DNA of 64,000 nucleotides from an uncultured Acidimicrobiales bacterium (GCA_937922805.1 CALAJV010000006.1:62001-126000); one strand, 5' to 3'. Shown: positions 1 through 11,895, counted from the stretch's first letter. The notes: a model not told the origin generated them from the letters alone. Numbers and translations: made by a program.

Positions 1-2
1 TG

Positions 3-287
3 CCACAGTCTATTTCGAGCGATGTCGGCAGCGATTCGTCGCACGCTCCCTCGTCGAACGTTGGCTCGAACGCCCCAACGTCGACTTCGGCGCCGGAACT
101 TTCACGATCTGGGTCGGAGTCGGCCGATCTTGTCAACTCTGAACTGTCTTTTCCAGTCGACCCGAAATCCGAGGACTCGCTGCCTAACAGCTCGTTTGGA
201 GACACGGAGCAGCCTGCGGCTACCAGTGAAACCGCGGCCAAGATAACGATTCCTGAGGACCAGTTGCCCTCTCGACCGAGAAATTGA
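3..287 (+). CDS. C-terminal end of a Ser/Thr/Pro-rich protein (5' part outside window)
   Basis: An open frame runs from the first complete codon at base 3 to a TGA at 285-287 with no start codon of its own, so this is the tail of a gene that begins before the window. The 94 visible residues are low-complexity, rich in Ser, Asp, Pro and Thr, with no recognisable domain. Composition resembles the Ser/Asp-rich C-terminal region of the large secreted protein near the other end of the window, which suggests a surface or secreted protein, but this is only inference. It converges on pgsA with about 185 bases between them, in which I see no clear terminator. The choice of frame rests on it staying open with a biased but protein-like composition. 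Confidence 0.5.
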   Translation, partial: PQSISSDVGSDSSHAPSSNVGSNAPTSTSAPELSRSGSESADLVNSELSFPVDPKSEDSLPNSSFGDTEQPAATSETAAKITIPEDQLPSRPRN

Positions 288-472
288 ATCAGAGATCGAG
301 TGAGAGGGCCACGAGGTGGCCGACGCAAGACGCGAACAACCAACCGGTAAATGAAGTGAGATGTCACTATGGCGCAACCTTGCCATCGAGGGAAATCATC
401 AGCATAACTCCTCGTTGAGCGTTACTAGATCGAATGATCGGGCCCAATTTGGGCATGTCGATCGGGTCAGGG

Positions 473-1117
473 CTAGCGAGACCCAGTCGTGCGAAGGGCA
501 CTGCGGCCATCGATGGCGTACTGCAGACCGCTATACCAGGTAAATCCGACGGCAATCCAAAGCAGCACATCGGCGACCTCCGGATACGGTTCCAGCGGAG
601 GTAACAACGCCGCCGAAAGTGCTACCCCTTGAACCAGAGTCTTGAACTTTGCCGACTGCCGGGCTGGGATGGCGAGCCCCCGGCGGCCCCAATAGCTTCG
701 GTAGACCATTATCAGTACTTCTCTCACCGCGATCAACGTAATCGGAAGCCACCCAAACCGGTCAATGACTACGAATGTATAGCCAAGGAGGAGCACCACG
801 ACTTTGTCAGCGAGCGGGTCGAGAAAAGCTCCGGCCTTAGTTGGAGCCGACTTGCGAGCCAAAATCCCGTCCAGCAGATCGGTGGCCCCTAACAGCCACC
901 CAAAGATAAAGGTCAACCACCACGGGTTCTTTGACAACACCAGTGCGCAAAGCACTGGAGCACCCAAGATGCGGGCGATAGTTAGTGAGTTGGCTGCTAA
1001 CGACCAACCAGACCGACCAAGCATGCTCATCGACCCGGTTGAACGGTCGCCCACTGAAGTGTCGCCGCCATTTGGGAGCGAACTAACTGAGTCGCTACTA
1101 AACGCCTCTTCGGTCAT
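473..1117 (-). CDS. pgsA: CDP-diacylglycerol--glycerol-3-phosphate 3-phosphatidyltransferase
   Basis: This 214-residue membrane enzyme should make phosphatidylglycerophosphate from CDP-diacylglycerol and glycerol-3-phosphate, the committed step to phosphatidylglycerol. The CDP-alcohol phosphotransferase signature is intact at about residues 78-102: DLLDG, then AR, then G...D...D (GAFLDPLAD). Several hydrophobic segments follow, ending in a short hydrophilic tail. The first 35 or so residues are a polar Ser-rich extension before the first membrane helix. The ATG lies two bases after the rimO stop, so the two genes are probably cotranscribed and translationally coupled. The same family contains other CDP-alcohol transferases; synteny with ftsK and rnj favours the PgsA-type assignment. 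Confidence 0.88.
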   Translation of the reverse strand: MTEEAFSSDSVSSLPNGGDTSVGDRSTGSMSMLGRSGWSLAANSLTIARILGAPVLCALVLSKNPWWLTFIFGWLLGATDLLDGILARKSAPTKAGAFLDPLADKVVVLLLGYTFVVIDRFGWLPITLIAVREVLIMVYRSYWGRRGLAIPARQSAKFKTLVQGVALSAALLPPLEPYPEVADVLLWIAVGFTWYSGLQYAIDGRSALRTTGSR

Positions 1118-1119
1118 AG

Positions 1120-2397
1120 CTAGGAAGTGGGCTCGGCAATGAGGTCGGGGCCTTCTGCATTAACAACTCGCGCTTGTACGAACTGCCCAAATTCCACATG
1201 TTGGGGCAGTCGCACGACCCCGTCGATTTCAGGCGCTTCAGACGTTGTTCGGCCTATTCCGGGCTCGTCCACCAAACATTGAACGACGCTGCCAATTCGA
1301 GCGTCTTGGCGCTCCGATGTGATTCGGTCCTGAAGCTCGCTGAGTTCAGCTAGTCGCTCGTTCATCAACCCGCTCGGGATTTGATCGTCAAGATCGTAGG
1401 CGTGAGTGCCTTCTTCTCGAGAGAACGAGAAGAATCCACACCAATCAAGCTGGGTTTGCTCAACGAATTTGAGGAGCTGATCGTGGTCGTCCTCGGTTTC
1501 ACCCGGGTAGCCAACAATAAAGTTCGACCGGAAAGCGGCTGATGGTTCAACGGTTCGGATCCGTTCGATCCGTTCGGTGAAAATGTCTCCACTTCCCCAC
1601 CGCCGCATCCGGCGAAGCAGCGGACGAGAGACGTGCTGAAGTGATAAGTCGAAATAGGGAACCCCGGTCTGACATATCGTCTCGATCAGTTCCTCGCTAA
1701 GGTCCGACGGGTAGAGATAGAGGAGCCGGACCCATGGAACTCGGTCGGCAACGGCACGAACCAGTTCGACGATTTGGCGTTCACCTTGGCCTTGATCTCG
1801 ACCGTAAGCGGCTAGATCTTGTGCCACCAAGACAACTTCTGATACTTCAAGCGCCTCGACTTCAGCGAGAATTGACGAGATCGACCTTGAACGTTGCTTT
1901 CCGCGAAATGTAGGAATGGCACAGAATCCACAATTGCGGTCGCAACCCTCGGCAATTTTGACATATCCCCAAGGGGACGCTGACTTTGGCCTCGGCAGCT
2001 CGAGCAAGTCGAGCGACGGTACCGCAGCATCCTCACCATCGGAGAGAGATTTGCTGCTCCCCCCAACTGGTCCAAGCGTCACCGGAACACCGAATCCAGC
2101 GACTCGATCAACTTCTGGAAGAGCAGCGGCAAGATCGACCGGGTAGCGCTCAGCTAAGCAACCGGTTACGACCAGTTCTGAACCTTCGCTTCGGATCTTT
2201 TCGATCGACAGGATCGTGTCAATCGACTCTTGTCGAGCTTCCTCCACGAATGCGCACGTGTTAACCACAACTAAGTCGGCATCGTCGATCGAAGCCGCTG
2301 GCTTCAAACCGTCGGCGGCCATAGTCCCGACCAACTTGTCGGAATCAACTTGATTTTTCGGACAACCAAGTGTCTCGATCCAATAGCTTTGAGCCAT
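1120..2397 (-). CDS. rimO: Ribosomal protein S12 methylthiotransferase RimO
   Basis: RimO adds a methylthio group to an aspartate of ribosomal protein S12, using two [4Fe-4S] clusters and S-adenosylmethionine. The 425 residues show the N-terminal MTTase domain (first Cys in LGCPKNQVD, further Cys in VVNTCAF and VTGCLAERY), the radical-SAM CxxxCxxC (EGCDRNCGFC) near residues 150-158, a YPSD motif typical of RimO rather than MiaB, and a C-terminal TRAM domain. The length is normal. The ATG is preceded by an AAGGA-type ribosome binding site. It is the first gene of a pair with pgsA; the 136 bases upstream hold no confident promoter. Confidence 0.95.
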   Translation of the reverse strand: MAQSYWIETLGCPKNQVDSDKLVGTMAADGLKPAASIDDADLVVVNTCAFVEEARQESIDTILSIEKIRSEGSELVVTGCLAERYPVDLAAALPEVDRVAGFGVPVTLGPVGGSSKSLSDGEDAAVPSLDLLELPRPKSASPWGYVKIAEGCDRNCGFCAIPTFRGKQRSRSISSILAEVEALEVSEVVLVAQDLAAYGRDQGQGERQIVELVRAVADRVPWVRLLYLYPSDLSEELIETICQTGVPYFDLSLQHVSRPLLRRMRRWGSGDIFTERIERIRTVEPSAAFRSNFIVGYPGETEDDHDQLLKFVEQTQLDWCGFFSFSREEGTHAYDLDDQIPSGLMNERLAELSELQDRITSERQDARIGSVVQCLVDEPGIGRTTSEAPEIDGVVRLPQHVEFGQFVQARVVNAEGPDLIAEPTS

Positions 2398-2533
2398 GAT
2401 TCCTTCAGGCTAACGCGGTTAACGCCCGTCAGGCCCGTCATTGAGCCACAGTCACACATATTCAGCGATCCAGTGCTTGAAACTCGACCCGTCTCAGCAT
2501 CCTGGCCCAAGTAGTAGATTCGCGATTGCGGTG

Positions 2534-3112
2534 CTAGTCGTCCGGTTCTCGTGCTGATTCGCTGGTCCCGGCACCGTCTGCTAGCGCTCGACGACGTTCG
2601 AGGCCGGACAGATACATCATGGCAAGGCCAGCCAGGCAAATTCCGAGGACGATCGTCATTGCCACCGGGGCACTCGGCCCGAACCGGGTTTTGGGAACTT
2701 CGGCATCGCCGAGTCGAAGCGGCTGGGACGCATCGGGATGATAGGTGAAGAAAAAGACAGATTCGGTTGGATCGCCATCGGCCGAAATCATGGAGTAGCG
2801 GACTAGATAACGCCCGACCTCTGAGAGAGCCGGCATCTCATACCGGATAAGCTGCCCGTCGGAGTTCAGCGTCTCGCCTTCAACAAACACACCGTTTGGA
2901 TCTTCGACCGTTACGTTCATGTCTGAGATCGGTTCAGAAAAGATCAAGTCGATAAAGTCAACGGTGCCACCAGTGCGTTGGGTAGGCGACGGAGACGATT
3001 GCAACATCTCAGTGTGAGCGCTCACCATCGGAGCAAACGAGCCCACAACAACCGCGGTCACCGCCGCCACAACAGCGACAGCGCGAATAGTCCGGTTCGT
3101 TGCAGCGCGCAC
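2534..3112 (-). CDS. CopC/YobA-domain membrane-anchored protein with altered copper site
   Basis: The 192-residue protein has an N-terminal signal peptide, a CopC-like beta-sandwich domain and a C-terminal membrane helix (about residues 150-172) with a basic cytoplasmic tail. Cleavage after VSA would leave His33 as the first mature residue, as in CopC proteins, where that His binds copper. The second conserved element, normally DGHP, reads DGDP here, so the usual copper-ligand His is replaced by Asp. CopC domains deliver or store periplasmic or extracytoplasmic copper, but the site here is incomplete, so its metal role is uncertain. The start is a GTG; the next gene upstream ends seven bases before it, which suggests one transcript with the SMP-30-like gene. 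No CopD-type gene is adjacent. Confidence 0.8.
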   Translation of the reverse strand: MRAATNRTIRAVAVVAAVTAVVVGSFAPMVSAHTEMLQSSPSPTQRTGGTVDFIDLIFSEPISDMNVTVEDPNGVFVEGETLNSDGQLIRYEMPALSEVGRYLVRYSMISADGDPTESVFFFTYHPDASQPLRLGDAEVPKTRFGPSAPVAMTIVLGICLAGLAMMYLSGLERRRALADGAGTSESAREPDD

Positions 3113-3119
3113 GGCGAAT

Positions 3120-4037
3120 CTACTTCTTCGGATAAGCCAGCGATAGACCGGCGAATTCCCACGGACAACTAACTAACCGCCCCGACCCGGACAACGTAAT
3201 AAAGGCAGTCTTCATGTCTCGACCACCAAAGCAGATGTTGGTGGTTATTGGATCGTCGAGCGGTACATGTCTAGTAGCTCCATCGGGGGTGATACTAGTA
3301 ATGCCGCCTTTGCCAATGGTGGCAACACAGATGTTGCCTAGCCCATCAACGGCTAACGAGTCGAATAGTGGCCCGCCTTCAGGGTCTGCTAGCAACTGGC
3401 CTCGATGGTCGCGCCCGAAATACCCGGCGATTTTGCCTGGACCTGAAAGCGGCCACTGGTACAGCCGACCCTGGTGAGTTTCAGCTACGTAGAGCATGTC
3501 TTGATCTGGCGAAAGTCCGACACCATTTGGAGCGTCGAGAGGAAACACGACCTCGGTGATTTCTGAGCCATCAGCCTGGGCATAGTACAGCCCACCCCGA
3601 TCGCGCTGCCTGGCTCGAACTTTGCCGTGATCAGTAAACCAAAATCCGCCGGAAGAGTCGAAGACGAGATCGTTCGGGCCTCTGAGCATGATCCCGTTTA
3701 CTTCGTCGTAAAGCGTCTCGACCTCACCGGTGTGAATGTCAACTCTTTGGATCTTGCCGCCCGTGTAATCGCTAGGTTGCAAACCGGGCACGGTTAGCCC
3801 GTTGACCTCATGCCAAACAAAGCCGCCGTTATTGCAGATATAAATCTTCCCATCGGGACCGAGAGCGGCACCGTTTGGGCCACCACCAACCTCAGCTACA
3901 ACATCGACGTCGCCATCTAAGGTGACTCTGGTTACTGTTCCACGGGCGATCTCGACCAGAATTATTGATCCATCGACATACCAAAGAGGCCCCTCAGGGA
4001 AATACAGCCCGGTGGCTAGCGTCGTTATTTCAGTCAT
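3120..4037 (-). CDS. SMP-30/gluconolactonase/LRE-family beta-propeller protein
   Basis: The protein is a six-bladed beta-propeller of the SMP-30/gluconolactonase family, whose members hydrolyse lactones or esters with a divalent metal. Visible family elements are the early FPEGPLW metal-site segment (Glu ligand), PNGAALGPDG, GPNDLVFDSSGGFWFTD (Asn and Asp ligands), and APNGVGLSPD followed by YVAET. The substrate cannot be told from sequence. I prefer the ATG at 4037 (305 residues) because the homologous region starts there and a GGATCC/GGTGGA sequence lies upstream; a GTG at 4079 would add 14 residues. The gene is followed closely by the CopC-like gene. A repeated octamer lies upstream and may be an operator. 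Confidence 0.85.
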   Translation of the reverse strand: MTEITTLATGLYFPEGPLWYVDGSIILVEIARGTVTRVTLDGDVDVVAEVGGGPNGAALGPDGKIYICNNGGFVWHEVNGLTVPGLQPSDYTGGKIQRVDIHTGEVETLYDEVNGIMLRGPNDLVFDSSGGFWFTDHGKVRARQRDRGGLYYAQADGSEITEVVFPLDAPNGVGLSPDQDMLYVAETHQGRLYQWPLSGPGKIAGYFGRDHRGQLLADPEGGPLFDSLAVDGLGNICVATIGKGGITSITPDGATRHVPLDDPITTNICFGGRDMKTAFITLSGSGRLVSCPWEFAGLSLAYPKK

Positions 4038-4112
4038 AGACTCGGATCCACCGGTCCTCACTCGGGTAGTCACGTGCACACTGTACTTTCAGCCGTCCAC
4101 TCAACACCAAAA

Positions 4113-4133
4113 TAGCAGTTCAACGTAGCAGTT
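4113..4133. promoter_or_regulatory. Direct repeat TAGCAGTT x2 upstream of the SMP-30-like gene
   Basis: Two perfect copies of TAGCAGTT (4113-4120 and 4126-4133) are spaced 13 bases apart, start to start, in the 170 bases between the SMP-30-like gene and the exchanger gene. The position just upstream of the SMP-30-like start fits a regulator binding site, but chance is not excluded for an octamer pair and no regulator gene is adjacent. Confidence 0.3.
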
Positions 4134-4206
4134 AAAATTGTGGCCTGGGCCCGGAGCAACGGTGATCTCAATTCTGGTTGACAGATTTGCATGAAACGAA
4201 ATGTCG

Positions 4207-5205
4207 CTAGAAGAAGTCTCCGGTTAAAGAACGCATCATCGCAATCGCGGTTTCATCGACCGAATCACCAGCCATAAGTACAACTGAAACCAGCCAGACC
4301 GCTAGCAACACGATGGCCTCAACCTTATGGACCCGTTTACGGGTAACCATAAATAGCCACGCCACCACCGCCACGACGATCATGCAAATTACGCCGACGA
4401 CTCTGAGACCGTCATCTGAAATTTGGCCAGGACCGATCAGAGAAATTGCGCTTCCAACCGCCAAGCTATTGAAAATATTGCTTCCAAGCAGATTTCCAAG
4501 AATCAAGTCAGTCGCACCCTTTCGGGCTGCTGCCACCGCTGTCACCAATTCTGGCAGTGACGTTCCCATGGCGACAAGGGTGAACCCAACGAATCCTCCG
4601 CCAAGACCAAACTCTTCCGCCACCGCGGTCGCTCCCCACACCAGGAGCTGAGCACCGATGACGGTGCCGACAAGACCTCCGAGGGTCATCAGCAGATCCT
4701 TACCTAAGCGTGGTTCGGCTCCGTCATCTTCGATCTCTACCCGGCCGCTTGAGATGATCAGCCACAAGGTAACAACCAAAGCAACCAGGAGAATCGCACC
4801 TTCTAAACGAGTCAACCCGTTCCGGGTAAAGAACCCGAACAGACAAACGGCGAAGAGCGAAAGCGGAGCCTCCCTCGACAAAACCCCTTTGGTAACGAGC
4901 AATGGCACTAGTAAGGCTGCTGCGCCAAGCACCAGCGTGAGGTTGGCCACGTTGCTACCAACAACGTTTCCAACGCCGAGATCGAGATCGCCGTTTGATG
5001 CTGCGATTCCTGACACTAGAAGCTCGGGGGCGCTGGTTCCGAACCCGACGATCACGGCCCCAATGACGACTGGGGATATTTTGAGGCCACGGGCCACATT
5101 GACGGCACCGTCAACGAAAAGGTCGGCTGCTTTGGCCAGCAAAAACAGGCCAACAAGAATTTCTATAGCTGCTATCAGCAGTGTTGGTTCAGCGAGAAAG
5201 CCCAC
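4207..5205 (-). CDS. Calcium/sodium antiporter, CaCA (YrbG) family
   Basis: This 332-residue integral membrane protein has the two inverted alpha-repeats of the cation/Ca2+ exchanger family: GFGTSAPELLVS with GNVVGSNVANL in the first half and AMGTSLPELVTA with GNLLGSNIFN in the second. The acidic residues of both SAPE/SLPE motifs, which form the ion site, are present. There are about ten hydrophobic segments and a short acidic loop in the middle. It should export Ca2+ (or another cation) in exchange for Na+ or H+. Start is GTG at 5205. It lies 75 bases after ftsK on the same strand, so it could be partly read from there. The specific ion cannot be assigned. Confidence 0.92.
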   Translation of the reverse strand: MGFLAEPTLLIAAIEILVGLFLLAKAADLFVDGAVNVARGLKISPVVIGAVIVGFGTSAPELLVSGIAASNGDLDLGVGNVVGSNVANLTLVLGAAALLVPLLVTKGVLSREAPLSLFAVCLFGFFTRNGLTRLEGAILLVALVVTLWLIISSGRVEIEDDGAEPRLGKDLLMTLGGLVGTVIGAQLLVWGATAVAEEFGLGGGFVGFTLVAMGTSLPELVTAVAAARKGATDLILGNLLGSNIFNSLAVGSAISLIGPGQISDDGLRVVGVICMIVVAVVAWLFMVTRKRVHKVEAIVLLAVWLVSVVLMAGDSVDETAIAMMRSLTGDFF

Positions 5206-5280
5206 TCAACTGAGGCTATACGGGCCGCAGACAACTTAGACTGCTCGTCAGAAACAGCAACAAACAACGGTGAAGTCGAA

Positions 5281-8382
<3,102 letters not shown>

Positions 8383-8416
8383 AGTGAACTAACAATAGTG
8401 GACACAGATCGTGATT

Positions 8417-8449
8417 GGCGGGAGGGTCAACGAATTTCGCCTCTCCGCC
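8417..8449 (-). other. Stem-loop in the rnj-ftsK intergenic region
   Basis: GGCGGGAGG (8417-8425) pairs with CCTCTCCGCC (8440-8449) as a nine-pair stem with a single bulged base and a 14-base loop. It lies between the rnj stop and the ftsK start on their coding strand. No U-run follows, so it is not a canonical Rho-independent terminator; it may be a U-less terminator or a leader structure of ftsK. Confidence 0.35.
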
Positions 8450-8538
8450 CCTGCCTGCTGGACCAGAAGGTAACGAAATTCAGCTATTCGGCCCGAATTA
8501 GACCAGTCTCTCAGCCGACAAAACCTCGTGATCCGGGC

Positions 8539-10230
8539 CTACTTGCGTGGTGCCGCTTCCTCGTGAGCCCCCAAAATAACCGGAACTACCATTGGTCGAA
8601 GCCTCGTGCGTTTGTTGATAAATCGCCCTACTGACCGACGGGCTGCTCGTTCAAAGTCAGGCCTTGCCCGTTTGCCTTGGGCGATCGCTTCTTCGATCGC
8701 TTCGCGAACGGCCAGCGTTGCCTCTTTGGACAGTTCGTCGCCCTCGTCGCCGTCAACCCAGCCTCTACTAACAATTTGAGGTTCACCCAACAGCTCAGCG
8801 TTGGGCCCAACTATCGACAGCGAAACGATAACCGAGACGAATCCGTCTTGTCCCAGAACTTTGCGGTCTGACAGCACGCTCTGATCGATGGCGCCAACGG
8901 AACCGGCCCGGTATATGTACTCAGCTGGTACCGCTTCACCTCGCTTCACCCCATTGTCGCTTACGATCACTGAATCACCGTCTGAGCACATGACAACGTG
9001 ATCAGCCGGGGTTCCCATGTTGGTAGCTAAGCGAGCATGAGCGGCCATATGCCGATACTCGCCGTGAACGGGGATGAACCATTCGGGGGCGACAATTGAA
9101 TGCATTACTCGGAGCTCTTCGGCTTTAGCGTGGCCGGTAGCGTGAACGTCGGCACTGCCGGAGTGTACGACCTCGGCACCAGCCCGTATCAGCCCATCGA
9201 TTACCTTTGAAACGCTTGACTCATTACCCGGTATTGGGTGAGATGACAGGATCACGCAATCGCCATCTTTGACCGCTAGCCATTTGCTGTCTCCCGATGC
9301 CATTCGAGCGAGCGCCGACAGGGGCTCGCCTTGCGAACCGGTGGAGATAACACAAACCTTGCCGTCTTCAAGATCGTCGATTTCTTCGATGTCGCGGAGT
9401 TTGGAGTCTGGAATATGGAGAAGTCCCATTTCCTTGGCTAATGCCACGTTGGAATTCATCGACCGGCCGAGGGTGGCGACCACTCGTCCAGAAGCAATGG
9501 CAGCATCGGCGATTTGTTGAACTCGGTGAATATGGCTGGCAAAGCAGGCAATTATTATTCGCCTGTCGGCTCGTGCTCGGAACAAGTCCTGAATCGAATC
9601 GCCAATCGACGATTCTGACGCAGAGAAACCTTCTTCTTCCGCATTGGTCGAATCACACAAGAACAGACGAATGCCCTCGTCTTTTGCTAGATGCCCAAGG
9701 CCGGCAAGATCGGTCATGCGACCGTCTACCGGGCGCATGTCGAGCTTGAAGTCTCCGCTGTGGAGCAGCACTCCTTGTGGCGTGTGGAATGCTGTGGCGA
9801 ACCCGTGAGGCACTGAGTGAGTAACGGGGAAGAATTCGAGATCAAACGGGCCGACATTGATTCGATCGCCGTCGCTTACTTCGATGAAGCTCGCTTCGTC
9901 GAGTAGGCCCCGCTCTTTGATTCGATTCTTAGCCAGTCCGATTGTCAGTGGCGAGCCAATGATTTTGAGAGGCATCTCTTCTAACAGAAATGAGAGCGCC
10001 CCAATGTGATCCTCATGGCCGTGGGTGCAGACAACACCCTCTACTCGGTGAGCGTTTTCTCGCAAGTAGGTGAAGTCCGGCAGGACCAGATCAACGCCCG
10101 CAGTATCAGCGTCGGGAAACATGAGGCCACAGTCGATCAGCATGATTCGGCCATCCACTTCGACCGCAGCACAGTTGCGACCGATCTCGCCCAAGCCTCC
10201 AAGGAATGTGACTCGTACTGGAGCTGCCAT
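8539..10230 (-). CDS. rnj: Ribonuclease J
   Basis: RNase J is a metallo-beta-lactamase/beta-CASP nuclease with 5'-3' exonuclease and endonuclease activity in mRNA decay and rRNA maturation. The 563 residues show the zinc motif THGHEDH near residues 70-76, further ligands in VTHSVPHG and LHSGDFK, the beta-CASP motifs (LFLCDST, SHIHRV) and the late GSADVHATGH and PVHGEYRH histidines. A C-terminal domain follows. The length fits the family. The ATG begins one base after the dapA stop, so dapA and rnj are translationally coupled, an arrangement also known from other actinobacteria. Confidence 0.96.
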   Translation of the reverse strand: MAAPVRVTFLGGLGEIGRNCAAVEVDGRIMLIDCGLMFPDADTAGVDLVLPDFTYLRENAHRVEGVVCTHGHEDHIGALSFLLEEMPLKIIGSPLTIGLAKNRIKERGLLDEASFIEVSDGDRINVGPFDLEFFPVTHSVPHGFATAFHTPQGVLLHSGDFKLDMRPVDGRMTDLAGLGHLAKDEGIRLFLCDSTNAEEEGFSASESSIGDSIQDLFRARADRRIIIACFASHIHRVQQIADAAIASGRVVATLGRSMNSNVALAKEMGLLHIPDSKLRDIEEIDDLEDGKVCVISTGSQGEPLSALARMASGDSKWLAVKDGDCVILSSHPIPGNESSVSKVIDGLIRAGAEVVHSGSADVHATGHAKAEELRVMHSIVAPEWFIPVHGEYRHMAAHARLATNMGTPADHVVMCSDGDSVIVSDNGVKRGEAVPAEYIYRAGSVGAIDQSVLSDRKVLGQDGFVSVIVSLSIVGPNAELLGEPQIVSRGWVDGDEGDELSKEATLAVREAIEEAIAQGKRARPDFERAARRSVGRFINKRTRLRPMVVPVILGAHEEAAPRK

Positions 10231-10231
10231 C

Positions 10232-11122
10232 TTATGCCTCGCTCAAACTAAGGGCGGCGATAACCGATCGAGATCGCTCAGCCATATCAGCTGGTTCGGG
10301 TCCCATCGGGAGTCGACACGAGCCGACTGAAACGCCAAGTAGGTTCATGATCGACTTGGTCGGGACCGGGCTTGGAGCATCGTCGTAGGCGAAGTGGCCG
10401 TAGGCTGCCATCATCGACTGGTTCAGTTTCATCGCCTCGGCCACAGAACCTTTTTCATAGGCTGCAACCATGTCCGACATTGCTTGGCCCATGTAGTGGG
10501 TGATGACTCCCACGACGCCGACAGCGCCGACCGATAGCAACGGGAGGGTCATTCCATCGTCACCTGAGTAAACCTCAAAGTCGTCGCCCACGCTAGCGAT
10601 GACCTCGGCCGTAGCCGATGGATCTCCAGCTGCGTCTTTTAGCGCCACGACATTCGGCACCTTAGCCAGTTCGACGATTGTTGCCGATTCCAATTTGCGA
10701 GACGTGCGCCCCGGCACGTCATAAAGCATGACTGGGCAGTCGGTGGCTTCGGCTGATGCTTTGAAGTGTTCGTACAAGCCCTGCTGCGATGGCCTGTTGT
10801 AGTAGGGGGTGACGGCCAGCACGCAATCGGCGCCAACGTCGGTAACCATCTCGGTGTTTTTGACCGCACTTCGGGTGTCGTTACTTCCAGCCCCAGCGAC
10901 CATAATCGCATTCGGAATTGCTTCTCGAACTGCCACCATAAGATCCCGTTGCTCTTCGAAACTAATCGTCGGTGACTCACCGGTGGTTCCGGCGACGACG
11001 ACACCATCATTGCCATTGGCGACCAAGTACTTGGCTAGATTCTGCGCTCCATCGAGATCGAGGTCGCCCGTCGCAGTGAACGGTGTGACCATCGCGGTCA
11101 GAACGGATCCAAATCTTGCCAT
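10232..11122 (-). CDS. dapA: 4-hydroxy-tetrahydrodipicolinate synthase
   Basis: DapA condenses pyruvate with aspartate semialdehyde, the first step committed to lysine and diaminopimelate. The 296-residue TIM barrel has the pyruvate-binding AGTTGES motif near residue 44, the catalytic Tyr in YDVPGRTS near residue 133 and the Schiff-base Lys in ALKDAAGD near residue 160. Length is standard. Its ATG overlaps the stop of the upstream winged-helix gene by one base (TAATG), and its stop is one base from rnj, so the three genes form a tight operon. The partner dapB lies 2.4 kb away on the same strand. Confidence 0.96.
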   Translation of the reverse strand: MARFGSVLTAMVTPFTATGDLDLDGAQNLAKYLVANGNDGVVVAGTTGESPTISFEEQRDLMVAVREAIPNAIMVAGAGSNDTRSAVKNTEMVTDVGADCVLAVTPYYNRPSQQGLYEHFKASAEATDCPVMLYDVPGRTSRKLESATIVELAKVPNVVALKDAAGDPSATAEVIASVGDDFEVYSGDDGMTLPLLSVGAVGVVGVITHYMGQAMSDMVAAYEKGSVAEAMKLNQSMMAAYGHFAYDDAPSPVPTKSIMNLLGVSVGSCRLPMGPEPADMAERSRSVIAALSLSEA

Positions 11123-11748
11123 TAGTGTTTCTCCGATGCTCGGTCTATCCCGAGAGTTGCCAGCAAATCTTCGTGTAATTCAAACCAGACTGTGTGATAC
11201 GACTCGATTATTGGCTTCGTGAACCAATCGTTGTCGCCGCCTCGAAGCTTGTCTAAGGCAAAAACGAACCTCGGTCCGTAGTTGCCGTACCGTTCGAGCG
11301 CTTCTCCTAGTTCAGCACAAATCGGCTGAACCGCCTCGTCAATTTTTTCGAGCTCAGAAATCACCGCAGCGTCGTAGGCCGGATCACTGTGATCGTTCAT
11401 AATCTGGGCATCTTGATCCTTAACCTGCCAGCTCGTACAAGCGGCCAGCATCCGGCCATTTAGAGCCAAGAATTGTTGGTAGCACGACACAACAGCGTCT
11501 CGTTGGCCGGCACCGTCGAGCTCTGCGCTCAAGAGCCGCTCGTTCTCTGCTCGTCCCTCGGCCGTCATCATCCAACCTGACCGGGCACCTTCTCGATAGT
11601 TGGTAAATCCCCCGGTTGACGCCTCGTTCAGAGCATCGTTTACCTCGGACTCCGAGACACCGAGAAAGTCGGCGATTACCTTGGTTTCGGCAAATCCCTT
11701 GAGCCGAAGACCGTGGAGCGCAAGCAACGACATATTTGGTTCAGCCAT
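11122..11748 (-). CDS. Winged-helix-like protein of unknown function, upstream of dapA
   Basis: I do not recognise a named family. The first 75 residues look like a MarR-type winged helix: hydrophobic helices (MSLLALHGLRLKG), a likely recognition segment (IADFLGVSESEVNDALNEA), then a basic wing-like stretch ending in MTAEGR. The remaining 130 residues are mostly helical, with conserved-looking Trp, Tyr and His (SYHTVWFELHEDLLATLGID). It may be a regulator, but a DNA-binding role is inference. I choose the ATG at 11748 (208 residues) over a TTG at 11757, because a good promoter places transcription start within a few bases of that ATG, implying a leaderless mRNA; no ribosome binding site is visible. 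It overlaps dapA by one base. Confidence 0.7.
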   Translation of the reverse strand: MAEPNMSLLALHGLRLKGFAETKVIADFLGVSESEVNDALNEASTGGFTNYREGARSGWMMTAEGRAENERLLSAELDGAGQRDAVVSCYQQFLALNGRMLAACTSWQVKDQDAQIMNDHSDPAYDAAVISELEKIDEAVQPICAELGEALERYGNYGPRFVFALDKLRGGDNDWFTKPIIESYHTVWFELHEDLLATLGIDRASEKH

Positions 11749-11757
11749 AAGGTTCAA

Positions 11758-11785
11758 ATACTACCAGAGTGGCTGCCAGAGCCAA
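11758..11785 (-). promoter_or_regulatory. Predicted promoter of the winged-helix/dapA/rnj operon
   Basis: On the minus strand TTGGCT (11780-11785) and TAGTAT (11758-11763) are separated by 16 bases, a good match to the housekeeping -35/-10 pattern. Transcription would start near the A of the ATG at 11748, so the message would be leaderless or nearly so, which agrees with the lack of a ribosome binding site there. Confidence 0.5.
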
Positions 11786-11895
11786 GGCTCCCACCCTCTC
11801 GTGAACATACTGCCATGAAGGCCACGTCGCCGAAATGGCGAGTTGGGGTGGATCATCAGTGGTGCCTTGTGCCCAGTTGGCGCAATATTGGCCGA

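Noticed and set aside
430-472. GCCCAATTTGGGC palindrome after pgsA as a terminator
   Set aside because: The stem is short with a very tight loop and there is no U-run on either strand.
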